Shown: positions 8,573-17,722, counted from the first letter of the stretch. The stretch is DNA of 64,000 bases from JAJYKC01 sp035545735 (GCA_035545735.1 DASZXS010000017.1:62001-126000), one strand, 5' to 3'. Numbers and translations: made by a program. The notes: a model not told the origin generated them from the sequence alone.

Positions 8573-9016
8573 ATGGGTCCCGTAGGTGTTCAGGAAATGA
8601 TCGTCATTTTCCTGGTGGCCCTGGTCTTGTTCGGCCCGAAAAAGCTGCCTGAACTTGGCCGGACTGTCGGAAAAGCGATTACGGAGTTTCGCCGCGCTCA
8701 AAGCGAGTTGAAGGCGACGCTCGAACATCATATGACCGAACTGGAGCGGGAGAATGATTCGATTAAAGAAGTGACCAGAAACTTCAATAATGAAATCATG
8801 AGTCACTACGACTCGCCTTCTGTTGAGCCTTACCATTCCTACGAGAGTTCCTCCCTCGAGTCAAATCCAACCACCCCGAGCGCACCTGCAATTGAGAGCG
8901 CTACAGAAACCGTCTCGCACGGGAATGCCAATCCGGGAACAGTACCGCGGACTTCCCAGGCGGGGTATCCGGCAGATGCAGCTTCAACTCCGGAATCGAA
9001 CCCGATTCCGAGCTAG
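8573..9016 (+). CDS. tatA: Sec-independent translocase protein TatA/TatB
   Basis: 147 residues. The N-terminus has one membrane helix (about 8-20), the FGPKKLPELGRTVG hinge and an amphipathic helix that continues into a charged coil (about 40-75), followed by a Ser/Pro/Thr-rich tail. FGPKKLPELGR is closer to TatA than TatB. Only one Tat small subunit lies beside tatC, so it may serve both roles or a second copy may lie elsewhere. A strong GGAGG site lies 7 nt upstream of the ATG. It helps form the pore that exports folded twin-arginine proteins, such as the HMA protein at 29953. Confidence 0.92.
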   Translation: MGPVGVQEMIVIFLVALVLFGPKKLPELGRTVGKAITEFRRAQSELKATLEHHMTELERENDSIKEVTRNFNNEIMSHYDSPSVEPYHSYESSSLESNPTTPSAPAIESATETVSHGNANPGTVPRTSQAGYPADAASTPESNPIPS

Positions 9017-9034
9017 AGCAAGAGCATAAACTTC

Positions 9035-10150
9035 ATGGACGAAAGCAAGCAGGGCGTTACGCCGCCCGGTAGCGACACTGCGCCAACCGGGGGCGAGGCC
9101 GGGTTTGCCGGGGAACAGCCGTATACCGGCAAGCCCGGCGCCACCAGCAACTACGGCGATCCTTATGGAAGCCATGAGGAAGCGTCCACGGCTGTCGTGC
9201 CGGCGGGCACGGGGGGAAAAAATCCACCGCCCGTCCCGTCGGCGGGCAACGATGACGAGGATGAGGGTGACGATGACGGCATGCTGCGCATGTCGTTCAT
9301 GGAACACCTGGAGGAACTACGCACGCGGATCATCCGGGCGCTCTACGGCCTGGGCATTGCCTTCCTGGGGACCTTGCTGTTTGCCGACCGGCTTTGGACC
9401 ATAATCAGCGATCCGGCCACGGACGCTTTAAAGAAGCTAGGGGTAAATCCTCCCCGGCTGGTGACTACTACCCCGATGGAGGCCTTCTCCATTATCTGGG
9501 TGAAGCTGCCCCTGCTGGTCGCCATCTTCCTCGCCTCACCGTGGGTTCTTTACCAGGTGTGGGCATTCATCGCGCCGGGGCTGTATAAGCGGGAGCGGAG
9601 AATGGCGACCCCCTTCATTCTCTGCACGGCGGGCCTTTTCATCTCAGGCGGCGTCTTCGCGTACTTTCTGGCGTTCCGCTTCGGTCTGCAATTCCTGCTC
9701 GGCATCGGCATGATGAACAACGTCCAGCCGATGGTCACCATAACGGAATACACCGACCTGTTCATCAACGTGATGCTCGGTGTATCGCTCGTTTTCGAGC
9801 TCCCGGTTTTGATTTTTTTCCTGACGCTACTCCGGATCGCTTCTCCCCGGTTTCTTTTTCGCCATTCCCGTTACGCGGTTCTGGCCATCGTGATCCTGGC
9901 GGCGATTGTTACGCCAACTCCGGACTTTTTCAACTTGATGCTCTTCGCCGTGCCCATGACCCTGTTGTATTTCGCAGGAGTCTTCGCCAGCTATCTCTTA
10001 GTACTAAGGCGCGAAGGGAAGAATTTCCCCTGGAAATGGATGCTGCTGGGCCTGCTCGCAGTCATTGTTATCCTGGCCGGACTGGCGCTGCTGGCGGTGG
10101 CGCGATTCCATTACCACTGGATTCCCTATTGGCCTTTCCTTACGCGTTAG
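9035..10150 (+). CDS. tatC: Sec-independent translocase protein TatC with an N-terminal extension
   Basis: 371 residues, against about 250 for most TatC. The TatC core starts near residue 85 (MSFMEHLEELRTRIIRALYG, the signature that contacts the twin-arginine signal) and has six membrane helices ending near residue 360. The first ~83 residues are hydrophilic, rich in Gly/Pro/Thr/Asp, and end in a run of Asp and Glu just before the core; they look disordered and cytoplasmic. It lies 18 nt after tatA. The internal ATG codons at the core start lack a better ribosome site, so the long form is kept, but a shorter start is possible. Confidence 0.93.
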   Translation: MDESKQGVTPPGSDTAPTGGEAGFAGEQPYTGKPGATSNYGDPYGSHEEASTAVVPAGTGGKNPPPVPSAGNDDEDEGDDDGMLRMSFMEHLEELRTRIIRALYGLGIAFLGTLLFADRLWTIISDPATDALKKLGVNPPRLVTTTPMEAFSIIWVKLPLLVAIFLASPWVLYQVWAFIAPGLYKRERRMATPFILCTAGLFISGGVFAYFLAFRFGLQFLLGIGMMNNVQPMVTITEYTDLFINVMLGVSLVFELPVLIFFLTLLRIASPRFLFRHSRYAVLAIVILAAIVTPTPDFFNLMLFAVPMTLLYFAGVFASYLLVLRREGKNFPWKWMLLGLLAVIVILAGLALLAVARFHYHWIPYWPFLTR

Positions 10151-10164
10151 AAACTGTCGAGGGC

Positions 10165-10190
10165 GCCGGGGCGGAGGAGATCGCCCCGGC
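10165..10190 (+). terminator. GC-rich hairpin after tatC
   Basis: GCCGGGGCG (10165-10173) and CGCCCCGGC (10182-10190) form a perfect 9-bp stem with an 8-base loop, 15 nt after the tatC stop. Only a short CTTTC follows, with no T-run, so it may act as a weak intrinsic terminator or an RNA-end stabiliser. Confidence 0.5.
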
Positions 10191-10353
10191 CTTTCAACAG
10201 AGTTTCAGGCTTTCTAAAACGCTTCAAGACGCTCGCTAACCCAAATATATCGCCGAAATCCAGATTTTCCTGGATTTCCCTGGCCATTTCGTTATAAAAT
10301 GCCAAGCAAAATTACAGGTATGTTTTTGTTGTTCAGACGAGTGAGGGGTCTAC

Positions 10354-10632
10354 ATGGACTTATATGCGGCTATCCGTGAGTTACATAACGAAAAGCGTAA
10401 AATTGACTTAGCAATTGCGGCGCTGGAAGCAAAACAGGGGAAAGTTTGGAAATCGGCATCTCCGAAGCGCAGGGGACGCAAAAGTATGGGCCGCGCCGAG
10501 CGGGCTGAAGTTTCAAAACGAATGCGAGCCTATTGGGCGGCCCGCCGCGGCGGCGCAAACGAATCAAAAATCGGGCGCTCCACCGCGACCGAGATTCCGG
10601 CGCATATCCCGCAAGGTGAACTTCGAGCCTAA
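10354..10632 (+). CDS. small basic protein of unknown function
   Basis: 92 residues. An N-terminal helix (about 1-28, LYAAIRELHNEKRKIDLAIAALE) with heptad spacing suggests a coiled coil. A strongly basic stretch (KSASPKRRGRKSMGRAERAEVSKRM, about 33-57) follows, compatible with nucleic-acid binding. Proteins with a short coiled coil and an RGRK-type middle are frequent in Acidobacteriota as uncharacterised genes. A GAGG lies a few bases upstream of the ATG. It is convergent with the methyltransferase gene and has no operon partner. Function not recognised. Confidence 0.65.
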   Translation: MDLYAAIRELHNEKRKIDLAIAALEAKQGKVWKSASPKRRGRKSMGRAERAEVSKRMRAYWAARRGGANESKIGRSTATEIPAHIPQGELRA

Positions 10633-10682
10633 CTCCAATACCAGCCGGCACGAGCCTCGCCGGGCACTTACTCGCGACGAGG

Positions 10683-11360
10683 TCAGCGTTTAAAGAACCA
10701 GAGCCAGAAATACTGCTCGCCAGCGCCGTGCCGGTAGCGAGGGTCGAATCCGCACCGATAGGCCATATCGAGCGCCTGCCGTTCCGAGAAAGTAACGCCC
10801 ATCCAGGTGTCGACCGGTTGGTTCTCGACCAGCGGGTTTCCCTGGACCTGAAATTTAAAGAGCGCGCCCTGCTTCAGTAGCCCGGCGGTTTCACGGACGT
10901 ATGTCTCAATGACGTCACGGCTGGGGATATGTTGAAACACAATCATGGAAAAGGCGAAATCGAACTCGAGGCGAGGCACCACCGAAAGGTCCGTGCCATT
11001 GTTTTGATAGACGTGCGCGTTCGGAAAATCCTTGAGAGCTTCGCGCGCCAGGCGCACCATCTCGCCGCTGACGTCTACGGCGTGCACCTCACCAAATAGA
11101 CGGGCGAGCGCCCGCGTAATCCTCCCGGCGCCGCAGCCGATCTCGAGGACGCGCATCTGCGCGGGATGTTTTCCCTGGCAGACGTTCTCCATATCATTGA
11201 GAATTTCGCCCGCCACGGTATCTTCTCCCGAGCGAAAGAAGGAATCGTCGGTCCAGTCCGCCGTTGCGGTGTTTACGTAGTAGCGAGCGTTCTCCCGAGC
11301 GCGCGCGTCCCATTCCACGCGCATCTTTTCCAGTTGCTGTTCGAGCGGCAGATCCTCCAT
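10683..11360 (-). CDS. class I SAM-dependent methyltransferase
   Basis: 225 residues from the chosen start. Motif I is clear: RVLEIGCGAGRITRALARLFG (about 69-89) binds S-adenosylmethionine, followed by the acidic residue of VHAVDVSGEM. The DFAFSMIVFQHIPS stretch is motif IV of type-11 methyltransferases. The C-terminus (TWMGVTFSERQALDMAYRCGF) is typical of small-molecule methylases; the substrate is unknown. The frame extends to 11516 with Arg/Ala-rich sequence overlapping the sigma gene; the ATG at 11360 is preferred because it begins plausible protein. It lies immediately downstream of the sigma factor gene on the same strand. Confidence 0.8.
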   Translation of the reverse strand: MEDLPLEQQLEKMRVEWDARARENARYYVNTATADWTDDSFFRSGEDTVAGEILNDMENVCQGKHPAQMRVLEIGCGAGRITRALARLFGEVHAVDVSGEMVRLAREALKDFPNAHVYQNNGTDLSVVPRLEFDFAFSMIVFQHIPSRDVIETYVRETAGLLKQGALFKFQVQGNPLVENQPVDTWMGVTFSERQALDMAYRCGFDPRYRHGAGEQYFWLWFFKR

Positions 11361-11407
11361 GCTCGAACTATTTTCCCACAGGCGCGGAAAGCGGCCGCGC
11401 CGCGCGC

Positions 11408-12013
11408 CTACGCGGCGGCCCGCCTCGCGCCCTGCTGCAGCGCCGCCCGAAAACGCTGCCGGGCGCGAAAAATGAGCACCCGCAGATACTCGCGGCTCAC
11501 TTGCACCCGCGCGCACACCTCGTCCTTGTCCATATCCTCCAGAAACAACATGCGGAGAATGTTGCGATCCTTCGCGGAGAGCCGATTGAGAACGCCCTCC
11601 ACCAGGCGCCGCAGTTCCTGGTTGGAAACTACTTCCTCCATGCCGGGGCTCTGGTCGACCGGCTCATGGAGCGGATCTTCTTCCTCGGTGCGGTTTTTAC
11701 GCTCGGCCCGGAGCAGTTCCAGCATTACGTTGTGGCAGACGCCGTTCACGTAGCCGGCGAGATGGTGCGGCCGCTGAAGTCCCTTCGTCCGCAGGTTGAT
11801 CAGCACCCGGAGCAGCGTTTCCTGTTGCACATCCTCAATCAACTCGTCGGAGCGCAGAGAACGGCGCAGGCGGCAGGTGAGCCGTTTGCCGAAATAGGAC
11901 GCAAAATGGCATTCGGTCGCCTCGTCGCGCTCCTTCAGCCTCCGGACATAGTTCTCATCGATCAGTACACCGGGGTTCACCGGTTCCATTCTTGCGTTCG
12001 TCATCAGGCTCAT
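11408..12013 (-). CDS. RNA polymerase sigma factor, ECF-like
   Basis: 201 residues. Region 2 (about 25-110) carries DVQQETLLRVLINLRTKGL and HLAGYVNGVCHNVMLELLRAE, the core-binding and -10-reading helices. Region 4 (about 135-195) carries RLSAKDRNILRMLFLEDMDKDEV followed by the helix-turn-helix VSREYLRVLIFRARQRFR. No sigma-1 or sigma-3 region, so group 4. GAGGA lies 7 nt before the ATG. No anti-sigma gene is adjacent; the gene downstream is a methyltransferase and the divergent gene upstream is a sigma-54 activator. Confidence 0.85.
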   Translation of the reverse strand: MSLMTNARMEPVNPGVLIDENYVRRLKERDEATECHFASYFGKRLTCRLRRSLRSDELIEDVQQETLLRVLINLRTKGLQRPHHLAGYVNGVCHNVMLELLRAERKNRTEEEDPLHEPVDQSPGMEEVVSNQELRRLVEGVLNRLSAKDRNILRMLFLEDMDKDEVCARVQVSREYLRVLIFRARQRFRAALQQGARRAAA

Positions 12014-12163
12014 CGTTTTTCCTCGCTTCTCTTGGCGCTGGAAGCTCTTAGAAGGGCAATCGGCGGCCCAAACCCGCCCGAAAGTGGGAATACTCGCTAA
12101 CGCTATGCAACAATTAGTGATTGGTTCGCGAGCGGCCGGGCTCGGGTGTTGGAGAGGTAACCC

Positions 12164-12210
12164 CGGGTCTATCCAATCAGATAGACCCGAAGCTTTTCAG
12201 ATAGCTTCGG
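12164..12210. promoter_or_regulatory. two overlapping inverted repeats upstream of the sigma-54 activator gene
   Basis: The first repeat is CGGGTCTAT (12164-12172) with ATAGACCCG (12181-12189), a 9-bp stem with an 8-base loop. The second is CCGAAGCT (12187-12194) with AGCTTCGG (12203-12210), an 8-bp stem with an 8-base loop. The stems share bases 12187-12189, so they exclude each other, and both right loop edges read TCAGATAG. They lie 37 to 83 bases before the ATG at 12247, in the divergent region with the ECF sigma gene. This could be a mutually exclusive RNA leader or an operator pair. Confidence 0.4.
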
Positions 12211-12246
12211 ACTTGCTGCCGGGCGCTTGTTCCGGCTCATACGGCA

Positions 12247-14079
12247 ATGGCTTCAGTACTCATTTCGGTTGACGGACCGCTCAAAGGGTCTCGCCTCCCC
12301 GTCCGCGACGGGACAACGTCGGTGGGCCGGGTTTCTTCGAACGACATAACGCTGCAGGACGTCGCGGTTTCTCGCCGGCACTGCGTCATCGAAGAAAAAG
12401 ACGGCCACTTTTTGCTTGCCGACCTCGAAAGCCACAATGGGACGTTCGTCAACGGGCTTCCGGTTCGGCGCTACATCCTTCAGGATGGCGACCGGATTGA
12501 GATCGGAAAAAGTGCGTTCATTTTCAGCCTGGATCAACCGGATGGGGAGTTGGGGCAGCTTCCCGACAGCCTGGAGGGCGCGGATACCGCAATTTTGACG
12601 ATACCGCCGCCGGGGTCCGGACGAGCGCGAGAGAACACGGCCCTGCTGCGGATGGCCGCGTTCGCCCGCTTGATCCATGAATTGTGGCGGGCTCCCGAAG
12701 ACGCCGTCCGGCAGAAAATGCAGTCGGCGGTTTTTCATATTCTTTTTGAGCTTGTGCCCGCGGAGCGGGGCGCCTTACTGATCGGCCAGGACCCAGCGTC
12801 GCTGGAGACGCTTTGTTCCTTTGAGAACGCGGCCGGACAGCAGCCGGTTGTTCCGCCCCACTCGGTGATTGACGAGGTTTTCCGCCGGCAGTCTCCGGTT
12901 GCCCAAGCGCTGGTTTTCGACCGGAAGAACGTATCCGTGGTGGCGGCGCCGCTGCTGCAAGGCGACCGGGTGACGGGCGTCATCTATCTTGAATCGGCCG
13001 AATTTGCGGGCGCTTACAGGCAGAGAGAAGTGCAACAACTGGCGGCGATCGGATCGCTGGCGGCGCTGGCGGTCGATAACGCGCGCTACGTGGAAGTGCT
13101 GGTTTCGGAAAACGATCGACTCCATACGCAGATGCGCGTGGAGCACAGCATGATCGGCGAAGCGCCGCGGATGCAGCAAGTGTTTCAGGTGATTGGGCGA
13201 GTGGCGGCGCAGAGTTCCACCGTGCTGATTCGAGGCGAAAGCGGCACCGGCAAGGAACTGGTGGCGCGGGCTATTCACAATAACAGCCCTCGATCGGCAA
13301 AACCGTTCGTAGCCATCAACTGCGCGGCTCTCACCGATAGCCTGCTTGAATCGGAGCTTTTTGGACACGAGAAGGGCGCATTCACGGGCGCCCATGCTCA
13401 GAAAAAAGGCCTGCTGGAAATCGCCGAGGGCGGCACGGTATTTTTGGACGAGATCGGTGAGCTGCCTTTAAATTTGCAGGCGAAGCTGCTGCGTGTGCTG
13501 CAGAATCGCGAATTTCAGCGGGTGGGCGGAACGCGAACGATTCGCGCCGATGTGCGCGTGATCGCCGCCACCAACCGGGACCTGGAAGCGGCGTTGAAGG
13601 AGCACTCGTTCCGCGAGGACCTCTACTATCGTCTGAACGTGGTGGCGATCGAGGTTCCGCCGCTTCGCGAGCGTAAGGAAGACATTCCGTTACTGGCCGC
13701 CTGGTTTGCGAAGAAATTCTCGGTTGCGGCGAACCGCCCGGTATCGGGCATTTCCCCTCAGGCACGCATTTGCCTGATGAGCTATGACTGGCCGGGCAAC
13801 GTGCGCGAATTGGAAAACGCCATCGAGCGGGCCGTGGTGCTCGGGTCGTCGGATTTCGTGCTTCCCGAAGACCTGCCCGAAGCGGTGACTGAGTCGGCGG
13901 CCTCGCCCGCGGCCGGAAGCGGAGCGTATCACGAGGTATTGACGGCGACCAAGAAGCGCATCATCGAAGACGCGCTGGCGCAATCGCAGGGGAATTTCAC
14001 GGAAGCAGCCCGGCGGCTGGGCGTGCACCCGAACTATCTTCACCGCCTGGCTAGCAATTTGGGGTTGCGGAAGAAGTAG
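12247..14079 (+). CDS. sigma-54-dependent activator with FHA and GAF domains
   Basis: 610 residues. FHA domain (about 1-100) with SVGRVSSND, SRRHC and SHNGTFVNG, which binds phosphothreonine. A GAF-like domain follows (about 130-290). The AAA+ domain (about 300-530) has Walker A GESGTGKE near residue 330, the GAFTGA loop near 377 that contacts sigma-54, and an Arg finger region. The C-terminal Fis-type helix-turn-helix (about 575-607, NFTEAARRLGVHPNYLHRLA) binds DNA. The FHA input points to control by a Ser/Thr kinase rather than a two-component receiver. No sigma-54 site could be assigned in the upstream region. Confidence 0.93.
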   Translation: MASVLISVDGPLKGSRLPVRDGTTSVGRVSSNDITLQDVAVSRRHCVIEEKDGHFLLADLESHNGTFVNGLPVRRYILQDGDRIEIGKSAFIFSLDQPDGELGQLPDSLEGADTAILTIPPPGSGRARENTALLRMAAFARLIHELWRAPEDAVRQKMQSAVFHILFELVPAERGALLIGQDPASLETLCSFENAAGQQPVVPPHSVIDEVFRRQSPVAQALVFDRKNVSVVAAPLLQGDRVTGVIYLESAEFAGAYRQREVQQLAAIGSLAALAVDNARYVEVLVSENDRLHTQMRVEHSMIGEAPRMQQVFQVIGRVAAQSSTVLIRGESGTGKELVARAIHNNSPRSAKPFVAINCAALTDSLLESELFGHEKGAFTGAHAQKKGLLEIAEGGTVFLDEIGELPLNLQAKLLRVLQNREFQRVGGTRTIRADVRVIAATNRDLEAALKEHSFREDLYYRLNVVAIEVPPLRERKEDIPLLAAWFAKKFSVAANRPVSGISPQARICLMSYDWPGNVRELENAIERAVVLGSSDFVLPEDLPEAVTESAASPAAGSGAYHEVLTATKKRIIEDALAQSQGNFTEAARRLGVHPNYLHRLASNLGLRKK

Positions 14080-14314
14080 CACCCGAGTCGTCCGGCAGGT
14101 TACTTTGGGGTTCCAAGTTTCTGATTGCTAAGGCGCTTTCTGACTCCGTGTGAACATCAACCTCCAGGAAATGCCACGGGTCTGGCCGGCCCATCTCACA
14201 GCGGTATCACCACAAAACCGTCTATGTTATGAAAGATCCATTGACGCCGACCGCCATAGGGTCTACACTGTCCGCGTTACCTTATGTCCTCTGCTTTTTG
14301 CAACAACCAACGGA

Positions 14315-15121
14315 ATGACCGATCGCAAACAAATGTACAGATACCTAACCCGCTTTCACCTTTCTCTGTTTCTCCTGTTCCTATCAACTTGTTATTCTGG
14401 ATTCTCATTTGTAGCATTTTCCCAAAGTAATGACTCTTGGACAACCAATGCCCTACAAAAGACGGAGCACGGAACAGCCAGTAAATCCTCGCTAGGCACG
14501 GTCGGCTGCAGTTTCCATGCACATCGTGCCGCAGGTAGCAAGCCGATGGTTCGTCAATTGATACCAGGATCTCTGCCCGTGAATACCGATGGCACATGTA
14601 CCGCTGAATGGCTTGAGGCTGAAGTGGACATTCCCGTTTTGCCTCAATATGGACAGGGCGAGACGCAGGAAGAGCGTACAATCACAGAGCCCCGAGTGGT
14701 CGGCCCTGTTTCTCCGGCATACAGTTACGGAGCATTCGATAACAAACTGGTATATTGACCCGCTTGGAATCACTGTCAATAGTATTCAGGATACTGTGCA
14801 GTACACTTGGTACAGCAATGGTCAAATGTATCCGTCAAGGGCCAACGAGATTACCCATTGGCTGACGCAATCCGGGTGGACGAAAGATAGCGATACTTTC
14901 ACAAAGGACTATAACAATCCTTGCTCGTACTTCACGGCTCAATCGATCGTTTCCTTTTATAATCCAATTTTTGTTCGGTCGCAGGAGCGTATCCCACTTT
15001 TTCCGAGTATCAGCCGAATGCGGTTACGGGTCTGGGCGATGGAAGCTATGAGACCTCCTGGAACACATATTTAACGGGCGGATGCACATCCCTTCTCAGA
15101 GGCATGGAAAGCGATTGGTAG
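14315..15121 (+). pseudogene. secreted protein of unknown function, interrupted by two compensating frameshifts
   Basis: Three frame segments read as one protein. First, 14315 to about 14745 begins MTDRKQMYRYL and has a signal peptide (FHLSLFLLFLSTCYSG). Second, about 14745 to 14965 in another frame reads NWYIDPLGITVNSIQDTVQY. Third, about 14965 to 15121, back in the original frame, reads GAYPTFSEYQPNAVTGLGDG and ends at TAG. The jumps fall at an AAA run near 14747 (one A too many) and a TTTTT run near 14962 (one T too few). It is either a decayed gene or a pair of homopolymer sequencing errors. Base composition is lower in GC than the neighbours. No family recognised. Confidence 0.6.
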
Positions 15122-15396
15122 CGCGTCTCCTGGTGATCGCAGCCTGGGGATGGAGCATCGCAGTTTGGGCAACTGTGATGTGGACGATGTCCCGCCACTC
15201 ACTAGCGTGGATTCCAGCGGCGGCGGCGACAATACCGCTGTTTTTCCCTCTGCCGATCATGACTGCCGCGGTGGCCTGCCTGACCCTTGGATTTGCGGTC
15301 ATTGCGGGATTTTCAATTGGACTGTTCTATGTTGTACCCGCGCTGATGCTGTTTGTTGCGGCTGAGCTGAGCCGGAGGGTACGTCAGAGAAGCTGA
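15082..15396 (+). CDS. small membrane protein of unknown function
   Basis: 104 residues with three hydrophobic helices: about 13-35 (RLLVIAAWGWSIAVWATVMW), 42-72, and 74-96, closing with a basic tail (SRRVRQRS). The first residues overlap the end of the broken gene in another frame, so the start is uncertain. It ends 11 bases before the stop of the helicase gene on the other strand. No family recognised. Confidence 0.5.
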   Translation: MHIPSQRHGKRLVARLLVIAAWGWSIAVWATVMWTMSRHSLAWIPAAAATIPLFFPLPIMTAAVACLTLGFAVIAGFSIGLFYVVPALMLFVAAELSRRVRQRS

Positions 15397-15406
15397 TGGT
15401 GGCATC

Positions 15407-17722
15407 CTACCCCACCAACTGTTCCAGAATCCGCAGAGCCGCTTCCTTACCCCGTTCGCCGATTTCGCCGGCCGGGCCAACGCAGGACGGGCAGCCCGAT
15501 TCGCAGCCGCAGCGCACCAACAACTCTTTCGCATTGGGCAGCAGCTTGCCGATCATTTCAAAAAGAGGCGCGCTCAGGCCGATGCCGCCGGGGTAGTTAT
15601 CATACAGGAAAAGATCCGGCTCGAACCCTTTCTTGCCGGGATCTTCCGTGATAGCTACCCCCAAATCGCGCGGGTCGCTCATCAGCAGCAGCGCGGCGAT
15701 GGCTTGCAGGAGATTGCCCAGTCCCGAGATGCCGTTTTGCTTTTCCGCCGGCGTCAGGTCCGGGAAGCGCTCCAGAAAGGCGACGGGGAAGTGCAGCCAG
15801 AACGCCGTCGTATGGATCTCCTGCTCCGGCATGGAAAGATCCCCGCATCCGATGTTTTCAAGCGTGTAGAACTTCACTTTTTTGAAGCCCACTACCTGCG
15901 TGTTTACCCGCACTTCGCCGTGAGCCGCTTCCGCGCCGCCGATTTCGCGCGCGGCGAACCGGTCGATTTCCTTCACCTGCGTGTAGTCGATCGCGTCGGT
16001 AAAGTAGTCGGAATCCACCCGGCGAACAAAAGCCTTGCGGCCATCGTAATCGAAGCGCTCCACCTGGAATTGCCGCGCGTCATGTAAGTAAATCGCTTTC
16101 TCATGAAGCGTCGTCAGCGCCGCCGTGAACGCCACTTCCGCAATCACTTTGTGATCGCCGGTAATGTCCACCACGACGAAGTTGTCGCTCGAAACAGAGC
16201 GCAGGCTTACCGCGTCCGCGGGATAGGTATCTGAAGTCCAATGCCAGCTTCCGGCCGAATGATGAAGCACTCCGGCGCTGTCCGCCAGGAACTTGCACAA
16301 CTCGGAAACATCGTGGCCGCCGAATTTTTCGCCGTCCGCGATGGGCAGCTCAAAAGCGGCGCACTTCAGGTGATTCAACAGAATCTCCAGGTTGTCAGGA
16401 TTGACGTTCGCGTGCTCCGGAGAGCGCTCAAAGAAGTACTCGGGGTGCTCGATGATGTATTGATCCAGTGGACTGCTGGATGCGACCAGCACCGCGAGCG
16501 ACGCCGTTTGCCGCCGGCCCGCCCTGCCCGCGCGCTGCCGCGTCGATGCGATGTTTCCGGGATAACCCGCCATCACCACTGCATCGAGCGATCCGATATC
16601 CACCCCCAGTTCCAGAGCGTTGGTGGACACCACGGCGCGAATTTCGCCATCGCGCAGCTTGCGCTCAATTTCACGGCGCTCCTTGGGGAGATAGCCGCCG
16701 CGATAGCCGCGCACCGAACTGCCGGGCAGCGGACCGCGCTCGCACGCATCGCGCAAATAGGTGAGGAGAATCTCGGTAGCCAGCCGGCTGTTGGCGAAAA
16801 CCAGCGTCTGCTGATTGCGCTCGATGAATTCAATAGCGATGCGGCGCGCCTCATGCAGATAGCTGCGGCGGATGCCCAACTGGCGGTTCACCACCGGCGG
16901 ATTGTAGAAGATGATGTATTTCTCGCCGCCCGGAGCGCCGCTCTGATCCACGAGTTCGAAGGGCTTGCCGGTCACGGCCTGCGCAAGCTCCCGAGGATTC
17001 GCGATGGTCGCCGAGCAACAGATGAACTGTGGATCGCTTCCGTAGAATTCGCAAATCCGCTTCAACCGCCGCAGCAGATTCGCAAGATGGCTCCCATACA
17101 CGCCGCGATACGAATGCAATTCGTCAATGACGACATAGCGGAGATTCTCGAAACATTTCGCCCATTTGGTGTGATGCGGAAGAATCCCCGTATGCAGCAT
17201 GTCGGGATTGGTGAAGATCACGTTGGCCCGCTCACGGATGGCGCGGCGCGCGTCCTGCGGCGTATCGCCGTCGTAGGTGAACGCTTTCACCGGCTGCCCC
17301 GACGCGTCCACCGCGGCTTGAAATTCGTGAAGCTGATCCTCCGAGAGCGCCTTGGTGGGGAACAGGTACATGGCGCGCGCCCCGGGATCGGCCATCAGCG
17401 TATCCAGCACCGGCAGGTTGTAGCAGAGCGTCTTGCCGCTGGCCGTGGGCGTCACCACCACCACGTCTTTCTTTTCGCCGAGCAGACGGAATGCCTCCGC
17501 CTGATGCGAGTAAAGCCGCGTGATACCGCGCGATTCCAGCGCCTGCCGGAGCGCGGAGTGGATCGCCTCCGGAAGCGGAGCATATTCACCTTCCCGGGCC
17601 GGCTGATGGCGGATGGCGCGGACCGGTGAGTCCGGCTGCGACTGCCATTGCTCAAAGCGTTCGAGCGCGGCTTCGAGACCGCCACTGTGGTCCGCCAGGG
17701 GAAAGGAAAGGGAGAGGTTCAT
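15407..17722 (-). CDS. DEAD/DEAH-box helicase with DUF1998 Zn domain (MrfA/YprA family)
   Basis: 771 residues, close to the ~750 of Bacillus MrfA. Helicase motifs: TPTASGKTLCYNLPVLD (motif I), VIDELHSYRG (motif II), CCSATIANPRELA (motif III), and RQRAGRAGRRQ (motif VI). The C-terminal half contains the DUF1998 domain with a Cys cluster, CGCESGCPSC (about 733-742), probably a zinc site. MrfA is a 3'-to-5' DNA helicase that acts in an alternative excision repair of mitomycin-type damage, there together with the nuclease MrfB. The next gene upstream (17792-18568) is unrelated to MrfB as far as I can see. Confidence 0.9.
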   Translation of the reverse strand: MNLSLSFPLADHSGGLEAALERFEQWQSQPDSPVRAIRHQPAREGEYAPLPEAIHSALRQALESRGITRLYSHQAEAFRLLGEKKDVVVVTPTASGKTLCYNLPVLDTLMADPGARAMYLFPTKALSEDQLHEFQAAVDASGQPVKAFTYDGDTPQDARRAIRERANVIFTNPDMLHTGILPHHTKWAKCFENLRYVVIDELHSYRGVYGSHLANLLRRLKRICEFYGSDPQFICCSATIANPRELAQAVTGKPFELVDQSGAPGGEKYIIFYNPPVVNRQLGIRRSYLHEARRIAIEFIERNQQTLVFANSRLATEILLTYLRDACERGPLPGSSVRGYRGGYLPKERREIERKLRDGEIRAVVSTNALELGVDIGSLDAVVMAGYPGNIASTRQRAGRAGRRQTASLAVLVASSSPLDQYIIEHPEYFFERSPEHANVNPDNLEILLNHLKCAAFELPIADGEKFGGHDVSELCKFLADSAGVLHHSAGSWHWTSDTYPADAVSLRSVSSDNFVVVDITGDHKVIAEVAFTAALTTLHEKAIYLHDARQFQVERFDYDGRKAFVRRVDSDYFTDAIDYTQVKEIDRFAAREIGGAEAAHGEVRVNTQVVGFKKVKFYTLENIGCGDLSMPEQEIHTTAFWLHFPVAFLERFPDLTPAEKQNGISGLGNLLQAIAALLLMSDPRDLGVAITEDPGKKGFEPDLFLYDNYPGGIGLSAPLFEMIGKLLPNAKELLVRCGCESGCPSCVGPAGEIGERGKEAALRILEQLVG

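Noticed and set aside
16241..17629. 462-codon open frame on the plus strand opposite the helicase gene
   Set aside because: It is antisense to a well-supported helicase, has Arg/Ala/His-rich composition with no recognisable domain, and arises from the third-base GC bias of the helicase codons.
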